Shown: positions 23,584 to 35,657 of the stretch, piece after piece
How the letters are laid out: each line of letters begins with the position of its first letter
Numbering within the stretch: the stretch's first letter is position 1
DNA from: Cryptomeria japonica
Taxonomy: Eukaryota > Streptophyta > Pinopsida > Cupressales > Cupressaceae
Assembly: GCF_030272615.1 (NCBI RefSeq)
Contig: NC_081413.1
Location: forward strand, 721,450,367 to 721,514,366
Length of the DNA stretch: 64,000 nt
Direction of reading: 5' to 3'
The notes under the pieces: model-generated
What the model was told of the DNA's origin: nothing
Database searches by the model: none
Seen by the model: the letters and a program-made list of their open reading frames with translations, nothing else
Translations under genes and position numbers: made by a program

Positions 23584-25016
23584 AGCGGTCATATGACATT
23601 ACTTTCATATGCAAGCTAAAGTAAAGAAAAGTTAACATTCATGAAAAATGATATATCCACAAGTTGTCAGACGAAGCCCCCAACGATATCTACAGTACAT
23701 ATTTAAGATCCGCACCCTACAAAAACACATGTTAGATAAAATCACAAAATCACCTAAATTCTTACTAAGGAAGGTGATGAAAATGTGAGGGTAGCTATAT
23801 GCCCCCCTATTTCGGCTTGTTAATTTTAGTGAGTTGAAACAGGGTATCATATTTACTACATCGAATTATGAAAGATGATTGATGACAAATGCTCACAAGA
23901 AGATTTGATACAAGATCAAAAATTAATGTAGAATCATTTGGTAAGAAAGAGAAATAAGCCTCAATTCCAACACAACAAAGAGTGTGAGGATTTGAGAGGA
24001 TTTGAGAGCTCTCTAACACAAGATGAAAGATTTAAATGGAAGAAGAGATAAAAAGCATGAATACACACTTTGGTGATCCATGAGAAGAGAAAAGAAACCA
24101 TGGACATCTCGCCCCTAAAAATAGGTGATCCATGGAGAGAAGGACATGGAAAACTACCCCCTAGAGTCTATCTAGGTGATCCATGTAAGGGAGGAGAGTG
24201 AAAACACTGTTAGTTCCACTCAATCTCATGCATGTGTGTGAAAGTAGAACACGGATACCTACCTTTGACACCAAGAAGATATCCATCATGCAACAATGTC
24301 ATAAATCCAAGCAAGAGAGGGAATACTCTCCAAGAAAGGATAAGATAGTTGAAAAGGGATATCTTTCTATATAAGTGTAAAGAAGATCCTTGGAGGAGAA
24401 GACATCTTTGTTCAATAGACATCTACCTTCAAGAAGAGTTGTCTTAGACAAATATAACATCTTCTAGAATGAATGAATGCAAGAGTTTTGAAAAGAGCTG
24501 AGGATTGAGATGACTTCAAAGAGAGATTATTTGTAACAACACTCTTCTAAAATAAGGCAAGAGATCCTCATCAGGTATATGCATGTGCACAAAATAGAAG
24601 GGTTTATTATAAAAGATACTACTCAATGAAGAAAAAAAATTGATGAATGTTTAAAGACTTCCAACACCAAGGAGGAGGTCCCAATTAAAGATATGTACTT
24701 ATGATCCCCATTAGGGATGCTTATTCCAATATGAGAGAAGGAATTCAAATATGAATATGCCTCTACAATCAATATGAAATCCTTATAGAAGACTCTACTT
24801 CACAAAGGGGAAATTTTAATCTTAAGAAGGAGAGATGTTTGAAATCACTCTTGCCCCCTATATATATAGGGAGAAGAGATGGGATAGAAATAGGCTATTA
24901 TGTTTCTTCCAAAAGTATGATTTCACATGAAATTGTACCATCATGAATGAAAATAAGCCCCTAGTAAGTGAGCTACCAATGTCATATAATGATGAGAAAC
25001 ATAATAGCCATTAATG
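23584..25016 (-). other. Element N 3' noncoding region
   Basis: No convincing ORF is present; those of 70-72 codons (23632-24422) have no recognisable domain. A 'ggtgatccatg' word with neighbouring A-rich context recurs near 24070, 24125 and 24177. RT, RNase H and integrase, which should follow the protease in an autonomous element, are absent here. Confidence 0.5.
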
Positions 25017-28000
25017 TTATTTAAAGACATGATAGATTGAATGAGGTATTTGAATATGTCTTGTTAAATGCTCTACTATAAGTAAGATTAAAAACATGTA
25101 TAAGATGATGAATGTTAAAAAGTCTTCAGAAAGAGAGAAGTTTATAGGAGAAGAATAGGCCACTAAGTCATACTTTTCTTGGACGCAAGAGGTCTTAGGA
25201 GAGGGATAAGTGTAACTCATTAGAGCCTTATTCCTAGAAGAAGGGATTTCAAAATGAGTAGAAGATAAAGTCTCATAAGGGGGATTAGAAATCTCTTGAG
25301 GAGATTCATCAAGAGATTTATTCATCACCAAGATTTCCTTATGAGGGGAATGAGTGTTGAAAGAAGTAAAAGATGATTTAATTGAGGTGAGGTTATCATC
25401 ACTACTAAATATAGCACTCACATTGAGAGATGGTCTTTTAGATTCTTTGGTGGGCTTAGAAGGATTATATCCAAGTCCAAATGAATCTTCATGTGTATTA
25501 TGTTCTAAAGGAACTTTAATTCCTTGTTCATTTGTGCCACAACCATTGCCATCATAGCCACTCTTAGCTAAAATATGAAAACTAGGACCATAGAGGGATG
25601 CCAAATCAAAGATAGATGGTGATACCTCATAGGTCTCAGTGCTATATGAATTAGAGGAAGGATTTGAATAATTATGAGAAGTAGAGACAAATTGGTTACT
25701 TAGTTGTTTAGACAAAGGAGGTTGCTCTTTGGGTTCCTCTTTAGATTTCTCCTTCTCAGTCTTAGATCCTTTCCAAGATACTCTATACTCTCCTACAAAA
25801 GTAGGGTTAAAGTATAGAGATCCCCAATTATCATCTAAGATCACTCCTTCGAGAGAAAATATATCCTCAAGAGGAGATTCCAATTAGTAGAAGAATCTAG
25901 AGTACTAGAAGGAACAACATCATTAAAGGAAATAGATGTATTTGAAGAAGTAGAAGGTTTGGAAGAAGAATGAGAAGTAGTTGCACATGAAGATCCATAT
26001 TTTAATGGTTCTTGAGGTTTGGCAGCTAACAAGGTGTATGCCATATTGTTATAAATGAATTTGACTTGCCTATGCAAAGTTGAGGGGACAACTTGCATGC
26101 TAGGAATCCAAGGTCTCCCTAACAGAAGGTTATATGTCAAATTACCAGGCATAACATGAATAGGGATAGGTAACACAACATGACCTACCCTAACAAGAAA
26201 GGTTATGACACCTAGACATTGTTTAGCCACATTATCAAAACCTCAAATAGTAAGAGAAGAAGGTTTGATGAGAGAACGATCCACATTAATCTTATCCAAT
26301 AAGTTCACACCACAAACATTAAGACCAGATCCATTGTCCAAAAGGGTTCATCTTATAGAACTATCATGGATAATAACCACAATCATAAGAGGATCATATT
26401 GATTTTGGATTTCAAGAGAAGGTAATTCATCTTGTGTGAATACAATTTGAGCTTTGGGTTTGTTCGTAGGATCAATCAAGGTAGTCATGTTATTAGGTGT
26501 CACTGCAGGTGGGAGATCTAAGTTTTTCAAAGCATCTTGTAACATCCTATGATAAGAAGGTGAAGTTTGAACCAAATCCCAAATAGAAATCATAGCAAGA
26601 GTGGCCTTAAGTTGTTTAATGAGATCATGCTCCTTACCTAGAGTCTGTGATATACGAGGTGCTTGAGGAAGAATATGTTGACGATCAGGAAGAGAAATTG
26701 GGATAACCGGATGAGGATTAGTTTGCCTATTGTTTCTTGTGTTGTAGGTATGAGCAACCGTATTATAACTCTCTCCAGTAATTTTATTAGCATACTCATG
26801 TGGGCTCTTAGTAGAATAACCTCCTTGTACAGTGATAATAGGTTTCGTAGGAGTGCAAAAAGAATCATTAGCATAACCACCTTGAACCACTAAGATAGGC
26901 TTACATGGGGAATTTTGAGAAGGAAAAGCAACTTGAACTATGAAGAGGGGTTTATTAGGTGTTCCATTCACATGTATCAAATTGATTAAGGATGGTTTAG
27001 GAATATCAAAGGCGTCCTTATAAGAATAATGAACAAGATTATTGGAAGAATTGTGGATAGTCTCTTCTTGCACTAAAATATTATCACGGATAAAATCAAT
27101 TTTAAGAGGGAGACTAGGGGTAGGAATTGATGTTTTAGAAGAAAGAGTATTAATAGGAAAGGTCATATCATCCTCTATCATCAAATGATCTACATGGGGA
27201 ATAGACTCTCTAGGGAAAGGATCATCATTACTCTTTAAAGTCTCACCTTTGACATGGAGATCTTTGAAAAATATGTTAACCATCTTATCTTGAACTAGGG
27301 TATCCTTATGAGTAGAACCAAGTTGAGGAGAGAGAGCTTCTTTATTTTTAGAGGGAGAATGATTGAGATTCATGGAAGGTGAGAAGCTATCAAGGGAGTT
27401 GTCAATCATGACTTCATCCCCTTTGGCTAGAGTTCTCTGATGGGGGAGAGAATAATCAACACCTTCTTCTAACGGTTCATCCCAAATGGTGAGTTCATTG
27501 AAAATAACACCATGCACAAAGATGTCCTTATTGCTATTGCCAATTTTGGGAGAAGGGATAACATTGTTCATTAATTATTCATCCTTAGGTAGGAGAGAAT
27601 CACTACATGTATTTAAATCATCTTCTTTCCTCAAAATATCTTCAATAGGATCTTTAGGGGAGAGAGCATTAAGGAAATTTATTATGATTTCATCTTCTTT
27701 CTCTAAGGCATCTTTAGGGGTAAGATAAACTTTAGGATAAGGGAAAGTATTTCTCATTAATGCATCATCTCTAGTGGGAATTTTTTTGGAATCAAAAGAG
27801 GAAATTCCATCACTAGGAAAAGTAGGGAGAATAACATGTTCTTGCATAAAATGAACATATTTATCCAAAGATTCATGCTTAGGAAGGAGATCTTTGGAAG
27901 AAGTTCTCATAACCTCTTGTTGTACTAACATGCCCCCATTGGTAAGACCAGATTTAGGAGAAGATAAGTCAATATCCATCAATACCTTTTCTCTAAGAGA

Positions 28001-28279
28001 GGCATAATGTAAGTGAGGTAAGGTAAAATTAAGAAAAGTTTTTATGATATCATCCTCTTCCTTTAAGATAGCTAGATGAGAAGGGCACATTTTAGGAGAA
28101 TTGTCAAGATCACTCTTCAAATCCTCATCCTTAGAGCATGGGAGAGTTTTGAAGGGATTGGTAACAACTCTTTTAGGTGATAAAATTTTGTCATATATAG
28201 GAGGAGGTTCTCTAATAGATGGAAAAATTTAAGCAAGGGAAGCTAACCCATTATCAAATCTATGAAATGAATGCATCAT
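25017..28279 (-). pseudogene. Element N polyprotein: repeat-rich N-terminus, protease, G-patch
   Basis: One long coding frame can be followed from ATG ATG at 28279 down to 25841. It is interrupted by in-frame stops near 28231, 27575 and 26345, then shifts frame near 25860 and ends at 25017. The first 600 codons are Ser/Asp/Lys-rich with a recurring pattern (DTLVQDK, DNILVQEE, KPIITVQGGY, KPILVVQGGY) and no Gag core or zinc knuckle. A linker with LKATLAMISIWDLVQTSP resembles the end of Tat gag. The protease follows with LLDNGSGLN and LTYNLLLGRPWI, then a G-patch (GYDGNGCGTNEQGIKVPL ... GLGY). The ancestral product was probably about 1090 residues. Its first part is unknown to me. Confidence 0.7.
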
Positions 28280-28597
28280 GAAAAACAATTTCCTCTTTCA
28301 AATGATAAAATATGCAAAATAGAAGGAAATATTCAATTTTAACCAATGCAATCAATATAAATTTTCATTTAGAAAATGAAATTTACGAGTTAAATATGTT
28401 CCTAAATCAGATCTAAAACTAATGATCGAAATTAAGCTATCAAAAAGTTCAGTTTTGAATTGAAAAATTAGGGTTTTAACAAAATTAACCTCTAAATTGT
28501 GAAATTTGCAAGGAATTGAAACTTGTAAATGTAAATTTGAATTTGAAATAGAAAAAACACTCAGATCTGAGAACACATATCAGAATTAAAGAAGGTT
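28280..28597 (-). other. Element N short leader
   Basis: About 320 bp separate the PBS from the first ATG, much shorter than the leaders of several kb in gypsy-1 and gypsy-2. The ORF at 28352-28576 has no recognisable content. Confidence 0.5.
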
Positions 28598-28615
28598 GGA
28601 TTCACGTCGGGTCCA
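28598..28615 (-). promoter_or_regulatory. Element N primer-binding site (tRNA not assigned)
   Basis: On minus TGGACCCGACGTGAATCC starts with the TGG expected opposite a tRNA CCA end. It lies at the junction with the truncated gypsy-2 LTR. It differs from the gypsy-1/gypsy-2 PBS. I cannot name the tRNA with certainty. Confidence 0.5.
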
Positions 28616-29633
28616 CACACCAATGGGACTCTTGGTGCAAGTTATGGAGTTATATCAAATAACTCAAATTCCCAAGGGATGTTGCATTGTTCTCTATCTC
28701 ACAAGACCCCTCAAGCCAATTCTTTTTCTCTCAGATCACTGAGCAAAGTGACTTAGGGATGACAATCATGAGAATGAGGGATTTTATCAATCTAACATGA
28801 ATGCAATCCTAGATGTGAATGATATGAAACATAGCATAAATCAAACTAGCATGTATGTGATGATTAAGATGAAAGGATTAGTAACAAAACTATCCTAGCA
28901 TGCTATACTAGTCTAACATGATTATTATGTGCTAATACAAATGCCTATTTAAGATGCTAAGAAGATTATTTTTATCAAAGAGAGGCTAAATTCTTTATAA
29001 AAATGAGTATAAATTAGATGCATGAAACTTGGATATGAAAATGGAGGAATGGGGGCTCTATTTATAGGAAAAACATGGCAATGAATGGTTAGGATGGGAT
29101 GATCTTATCAAGGGCCAGGATTGAAAGTTATCAATCCATGTTTAAAATTCTCACCAATGAAATGGTGATAATTTTCAACAAAAGGTTGCTTGAGAGGATA
29201 TGTAAGAAGCATTAAATGCTTGAGAAGACCTTATGGTTACCTTAGGAGGTAAGGGTTAAGGTTAGGCTAGGGTCATCCATTGGATAAAGCTTTTACCCAA
29301 GGGGTAAACTCTTGTGCAAGGGTTAAAGGGATAACCAAGGGTAAAGCCATGAACACTTGATGAGACCCTTGGGTTAGATGAGGGTTGAGTTAGAGAGAAA
29401 GTCTCTAATCATGCAAGAAGGTTGAGTTAACCATTTATGGTTAGGAAGACTTTGAAGGTTAACTTGTTGAAGACATAAAGCCTTTAATGGTTTTTAAAGA
29501 CTTTAAGGGTTTGAGAAGTGACTTCCCTTTTCTTAGGGATGTGACAATATTTAGGAGATGAATTAGGTTAATTTATAAGTGATTCGAAGAATCTAGAAGG
29601 GGGTTTAGGGAAGCAAGTGGGAGATGTAGGAGA

Positions 29634-31201
29634 TGATAACTCAATGATGAACCACTAGTACAAAAACCAGTACTGGGGAGGGGGGGGTGAATCAGTACAA
29701 ACACAAATACAATCCAAAACCAGTTTGATAGCAAATACTCCAAATGACTGACAAACAGGGATACTGATTAAAACAGAGTGCAACCGGTAACCTCCAGTAC
29801 AGCTCAAACAATCATAAACTGGTCACTCACTAAGCTTTCCTCTTAGCTCAATACTATAGTACTATTATGCTCTCATGCATGAAATAGGAAAACTAACATT
29901 AGATCTTCATAATAGTGAGTTCAATATGTTTTATAGATAGGCATAAAACATAGAACCATCATATACTCAATAGGTAAAAACAAAGCATCACAAGATAAAA
30001 GCATTACACATGACACACATATTTTTCATGTGGAAACCCAACTAGGAAAACCCACAGTGGGGATAAATACCCACAAGTTGCTTTTGAACTCTTTTGAAGT
30101 TCGCTTTGTTAGGAGCCTTTTCTGGTTAAAGACATTACAATAGGTTCTGCTAGGAACTGATCCTGTTAGGGATCACTCGGTTAAGGGATGGCTACAATAC
30201 TCGGTTAAGGGTTAAACTTGGTTAGGGTCACCTTATTAGAGGATTTTAAGAACTCAATAGCTAAAGGATCTCCAGAGCTCTATAGATTCTCAGAACTCAT
30301 TAACCTCGAGTTACCTAGTTAAGGGATTTGAATCAATCTTGTTAAGACCACCCTATTAAGGGATTTTGCATCAAGCCAGTTAAGGCTACCCTGTTAGGGG
30401 ATTTCACAACTATTGAAGTGGTTAGAGATCAACAGGAATTACAATGATCTAGTAACAATACTCAATGCTAATGCAGATCCATTTTGACTCCTCTTTTCCT
30501 TCTGCACATTCACTTTGTAGGTATTTCTTCTCTCCTTTGGTCTGGCAAGTATCACATGTCACTTCCCTTGGATACACACTCACAACTTTTGCCAACAACC
30601 CTAGAAAGAAACACAACATTGACCTTATAGGAAATAGATAGGTCGGTAGCCTAAACCCTAAACCTGTTAGGTTAGGCAATTCAAGCGGTTCAATCCTAAC
30701 CATTGAATCATACTGCATTAAATGCGATAATCTTGAATCGATCTCAAGACATTCTCGATCGTCCATTATCCACCAATTTCAAGGCGGCTGATAACCCATC
30801 ACGCGTTATCACCGTTTGATAGACTTCGCACATTCCTGAGGTAGATAGGAATAGTCTTCTTCATGCAAGATCCTTCACGCGCACAGAGCTTACATGGCAA
30901 CACGATCTATTCTCCATCATACAACTAACTCATCACACAAAGATCAAGAAATCTTGAAGTGGAAACTACCTACCAACTGATAGTCACACAATGCTGCCAT
31001 GTGACGGTTCCCGTAACTGCATGCCAGTTCATCTTGAACAAATATGCCGCTTCACTTTGGCATATAAACCGGTTCATACATATGCCGGTTCCTATCTCTT
31101 TTCACTTATCTTATGTGTCGGTTCTCACTATGTCACATATTGACATCAATGACAACATACAGTGTCATTATGTCTTCATGTCAGTTCACATAATGCCAAC
31201 A
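29634..31201 (-). repeat. copia-1 3' LTR
   Basis: 1568 bp, TGATAACTCAATG...AATGCCAACA on plus, i.e. TGTTGGCATT...GAGTTATCA on the element strand. It contains about ten GGTTAAGGGATTT-like motifs (30110-30400) and several GCCGGTTC motifs in U3 (31000-31190). It is nearly the same as the LTR at 35672-37246. Confidence 0.92.
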
Positions 31202-31214
31202 ATCTCCCCCTTTG
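31202..31214 (-). promoter_or_regulatory. copia-1 polypurine tract
   Basis: On minus CAAAGGGGGAGAT abuts the 3' LTR. A second AAAGGGGGAGA tract lies about 95 bp upstream in the element (near 31300). Confidence 0.75.
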
Positions 31215-31489
31215 GCATTGATGGCAATATACAAAAGATATCTTCCACTTCACATCTTCTCCCCCATTTTCTGCAGATATCTTGTCCGCTTTACTCCATC
31301 TCCCCCTTTGACAATAATGCCAAAGTGGAGGCATAAGCATCTCTGTTTCATTATGCTGCTCCCCTTGAGGAGTAGCATCCTTCAACACATCAATCAACAA
31401 AAATTTGACTTTGCAATACCTGACTGATGTGGGGCAATTACTCATAGTCCACCTCCTGAAGGGGCAGTACCCCCAATTCACCTCTTAAG

Positions 31490-33075
31490 TGCACAAATGT
31501 AAACTTTGGGAGAGCCTTGGTGAATATGTCTGCTAACTACTCCTTACTGGAAACATGTTCCAGTGCAATCTCCTTATTCTGAACCTTTTCCCTCAAGAAA
31601 TGATACTTAAGCTCAAAGTGCTTGGTTCTAGAATGTAATATCGGATTCTTTGTTATATTGATAGCACTTGTGTTATCACAGAATATACTTATCGGTTCAG
31701 ATACAGGGATCTTGAAGCCTTCCAGTACATGCTTCATCCAAATTGCTTGAGTGCAGTTAATGAAAGCTGCAACATACTCCACTTCTACTATAGACCGAGA
31801 GATGCAACTCTGCTTTATACTCATCCATGAGACCAGTCTACCACCGAGAAAGAATGAACCACTGGTTGTGCTTTTCCGGTCATCCATATTACCTGCCCAA
31901 TCAGCATCTGTGAACACTTTTAGATCAAAATCATTGTTGTATGGGTACCACAATCCATAGTCAACTGTTCCCTTCAGATACCTAAGAATCTGCTTGACTA
32001 CAATCAAGTGGGATTCTCTGGGACTTTTCTGGAACCTTGTAGTAATGCAAACTGCATGTGCAAAATCCAGTCTGCTGTGCACTACATAATGCAACTTACC
32101 AATCATTGATCGATATTCTTTCTCATCAACCAGTGTGGAATCATCCTCTTTTGTCATTTTGCAACCGGTCACCATCGGTGTACCAACCGGTTTGCTATCT
32201 TCCATACCAAAAGTCTTCAACACCTCTTTGACATATTTGGACTGAGTGATGAAGATTCCATCTTTCATCTGTTGGATCTGTAGTCCAATGAAAAACTTAA
32301 TCTCCCCTATGAGTGACATTTCAAACTCTTTCTTCATCTCATCAGCAAACTTATGACTCATCTTATCATCTCCACCAAAGATAATGTCATCAACAAAAAC
32401 CTCACAGATCAGGATCCGATCTCCTTCAGATTTCAAGTAGATATTACTACCTTCACTTGTTCTCTCAAATCCAATCTTCACAAGATGGGAATGTAGGCAC
32501 TCATACCATGTCCTAGGTGCTTGCTTTGCACCATATAATGCTTTATGTAGCCTACATACCATGTCACTGTCTTCAAATAGGGAAAACCCATTTGGTTGCT
32601 CAATATACACCTCCTCTTCAAGTACACCATTTAGGAATGCAAATTTTACATCCATTTGATATACTTTGAACCTTTTAAAAGATGCATATGCAAGAGGCAT
32701 ATGCACTCCTTCCAATCTGGCTATAGGAGCAAAGGTTTCTCTATAGTCTTCTCCTTCTTCTTGAGCATATCTTTTGCACACCAATCTGGCTTTATTCCTA
32801 ATCATTTTGCCATCCTCATTCAACTTGTTTCTAAACACCAATTTGGTGCCAATGACATTTTTATGCTCTGGTCTGGGTACCAAGGACCATGCACCATTTT
32901 TCTCTATTTGGTCAAGTTCCTCTTCCATAGCCTTGATCCAGTCTTCATCTTTATGAGCCTCTTTGAATGATTTAGGCTCAAGTTCAGAGATCATACATGA
33001 GTTTTCTCTGATCTTTCTTCTTGTAAGAATTCCTGCATCCTTATCTCCTATGATCTGCTTGGGATCATGATTCAA
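31490..33075 (-). pseudogene. copia-1 reverse transcriptase and RNase H
   Basis: This 512-codon open frame (33075-31537) is the best-preserved protein in the window. The RT shows [54 protein letters not shown], the catalytic FVDDIIFGG, and SLIGEIKFFIGLQIQQ. RNase H shows FTDADWAGN, EVEYVAA and CDNTSAI, then KYHFLREKV. The frame ends early at a TAG (31539-31537) where copia-2 has CAG before LADIFTKPL, removing a short tail. The catalytic residues remain, so this piece could once have been functional. Integrase lies upstream, as in all copia elements. Confidence 0.93.
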
Positions 33076-33089
33076 CTTGACATACCGAG

Positions 33090-34225
33090 GAATGGTCTAA
33101 ATTGGTTCTTCTTACTTTTCCTCTTCATCCTCATCTTCATTAGTATCAGCATTCACCGATTCAGGGACACTGTTACTGATACTTGGTTGACTAACAATCA
33201 GTTCCTAGAAGGTTGCAACTAGTTCATTTAGAACTTGCTCATTGTCGGTTTCCTCAGTTTTCTCAAAGGATTCATCAACTCTTAAATTGATACTTTCCAT
33301 AATTCTCTGAGTCCTATTGTTGTAGCACTTGAAAGCTTTACTCTTGGTGGAATATCCTAGAAATATTCCCTCATCACATTTAGCTTCAAATTTGCCCTGA
33401 TGTTCACTCCTCTTGATGTAAAATTTGCTACCAAATGCCTTAAAGTAGCTAACCACAGGTGTCTTACCAGCCCAATACTCATAAGGAGTTTTGTCCTTAC
33501 CTTTCTTGATGAGTACCTGGTTCATAGTGTAGACTGCAGTGCACCACTTCTCTCCAAAAGGTGTGAGCTACCTTTCCTTGAATCAACATGGTTCTAGCTA
33601 CTTCAACCATAGTCCAGTTATTCCTCTCTGCTAGGCCATTCTATTGTGGAGTCCAGGGAGTAGATAGTTGTCCCTTGATGCCAAATTCTTCACAATACTT
33701 GTTGAATTCACTGGAAGTGAATTCCCCTCCTTGATCAGTTCTGAGACACTTGATCCTTGTCTCTTGATGCCAAATTCTTCACAATACTTGTTGAATTCAC
33801 TAGAAGTGAATTCCCCTCCTTGATCAGTTCTGAGACACTTGATCCTTTTACCGCTTTCCTTCTCCACTAATGCTCTGAAAGCTTTGAATTTCCCAAAAGC
33901 TTCAGACTTGTCTTTCAAGAATGTGACCCACATCATTCTTGAGCAGTCATTAGTGAGGATCATGAAGTACCTATCACCCTGCACACTTCTAGTTTTCATA
34001 GGACCACACAAATCAGTATGCACAAGATCAAGCAAGCTGTCAACAGTGAAAGATTTACCTTTAAAGGTTGAGGAAGACATTTTCCCCAATTGACACTCTA
34101 CACAAGGTGTTATCCGGTTTGATTAGCACCTACAACCCTCTAACTGCCTTGATCTTACTAGCCTTCACAATGATATCAAAGTTTACATGGCAGAGTCTCC
34201 TATGCCATTTCCAACTATCATCAAG
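33090..34225 (-). pseudogene. copia-1 integrase with internal 89-bp duplication
   Basis: On minus the GAG-pre-integrase zinc region is decayed (near 34225-34090). The catalytic core begins [20 protein letters not shown] and continues to [11 protein letters not shown], giving the first two Asp. An 89-bp tandem duplication (33668-33756 and 33757-33845) then shifts the frame. A TAG replaces a Gln codon just before the catalytic Glu (NGLAERNN). The C-terminal part (33525-33205) keeps DKTPYEYWAGKTP and GIFLGYSTKSKAFK. It is certainly inactive. Confidence 0.88.
33668..33845. repeat. 89-bp tandem duplication in copia-1 integrase
   Basis: Two adjacent copies differ by only a few bases (for example 'tcccttgatg' against 'ctcttgatg'). 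copia-2 has a single copy at 52050-52135. Since 89 is not a multiple of 3, it breaks the reading frame. Confidence 0.9.
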
Positions 34226-35602
34226 CTAAGCCATTAGACAGGTACTTACATTTACATTTAGATGAAATAGGTTACCTTTGGTCTGCATGCCGGTAGCCAC
34301 AAATTTACCATCTTTAACTTTGATTCTACAAACTCCATTCTTGAATTGCAGAGTGAGACCACTGTCATTTAGCTGGGCAACACTTAGAAGGTTGTGTCTG
34401 AGACCATCAACCCAGTACACATTGTCAGCACTACTCTTTCCATTCAGAGAGATGGACCCTCTACCTTTGACTATGCATGGTGCATCATTGCCAAAGCGAA
34501 CCACACCACCATCATACTCCTCCAAGGATAGAAACTTGCTCTGGTCACCAGTCATATGGTGAGAACAACCACTATCAGTGATCCACTCATTGGAATTATC
34601 AAACTGAGAGATAAGAGCCTTCTTGTCTGCCACATCTTCCTTTACAAAAACAAACAAAATGTCTTCATTCTCTTCATCTTCTGATTCCTCATTTGTGACA
34701 CCTTCATCAACTGCCACAAAATAATTTCTTCGGTTTCCTCCTTTGAATTTCCTGAACCTTTTTGGTTTGTCCTTGTTATCGTGATTAGGACAGTTTATAG
34801 CAATATGTCCTATCCGGTTACAAGAAAAATATTTCAAAGGTAGCTTACCTTTGTATTTACCGGTTCCTTTAGGAAGCTTCCTAGCAAGGAGAGCTTCAAA
34901 TGCCATCAGAATCTCCTCATCATTCATTTCTCTTCTCTAACTAGGTTCCCCACTAGTGCTAGCCTCTTTACCTTTTCTGGATGGTACAACAGAGGCTTTA
35001 AATACTAATTCAGTCTTTTGAACACTACCATCAAAACTATTTAGCTCATAGGCTGTTAACTTGGACACCTTAGAATTGTCTATTGATCTCAGCTCCTGAA
35101 TAGTAGCAACCCTAATTGCATAGACTGGCAACAGGGATCTCAGGACTTTGCTTACCACAATGGAATCTTCTATTTTATCACCTGCACTTTTGATTTCTCC
35201 AACAACCGTTTTGATTCTTATTCCATACTGCTGAATGGTCTCTCCTTCAACCATTCACATGTCTTCAAACTTTCCTCTTAGGCTTTCTTCCTTAGCCTAT
35301 TTTACATGCTCATCACCACCATAGATATTTTTAAGAGCATCCCATACCTCTTTGGGATTTGCCTTGTCCTGAACATCAATAAACTCAATGTCAGATAGAC
35401 TACTGATGAGGGCTTCCATGACTTTCCCATTTTCTTGTATCTCTATCTTTCGATCATCAGTGAGAGTACCAGTAGGAACAACATATACATTTTCAACATA
35501 ACTCCAGTGTTGAACACCCATGCTTTTTATGAATATCTTCATCCTGTCTTTCCATATACCGAAATTTTCTCTGTTAAACTTTGGACCTTCCCTCTTCATC
35601 AT
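34226..35602 (-). pseudogene. copia-1 gag and protease
   Basis: Gag begins MMKREGPKFNRENFGIWK at 35602. The UBN2-type Gag core continues through GDEHVK, is cut by a TAG (35297), and resumes with ETIQQYGIRIKTVVGEIK and KVLRSLLPVYAIRVATIQEL. After another break near 34930 comes the zinc knuckle YFSCNRIGHIAINC, whose first Cys is now Tyr. The protease follows with WITDSGCSHHMTGD, the catalytic Asp intact, then LNGKSSADNVYWVDGLRHNLLS. It ends into the pre-integrase region. The copia assignment is firm. Confidence 0.9.
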
Positions 35603-35657
35603 TTGACTAGGATCTTTTCCTCAAGTGGTTAAGCTTACAACACAGAGGACCTGGAGA

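Noticed and set aside
28612-28640. The split LTR read as a true 5' LTR of element N
   Set aside because: N's 3' LTR (21742-23568) is a different sequence, and the remnant at 62477-63252 matches N. A deletion junction explains the PBS contact better.
30959-31336. 125-codon ORF in the copia-1 LTR and its counterparts at 37004 and 49336
   Set aside because: It lies in U3 against element direction, crosses the LTR edge and carries no known domain; the frame changes between LTR copies.
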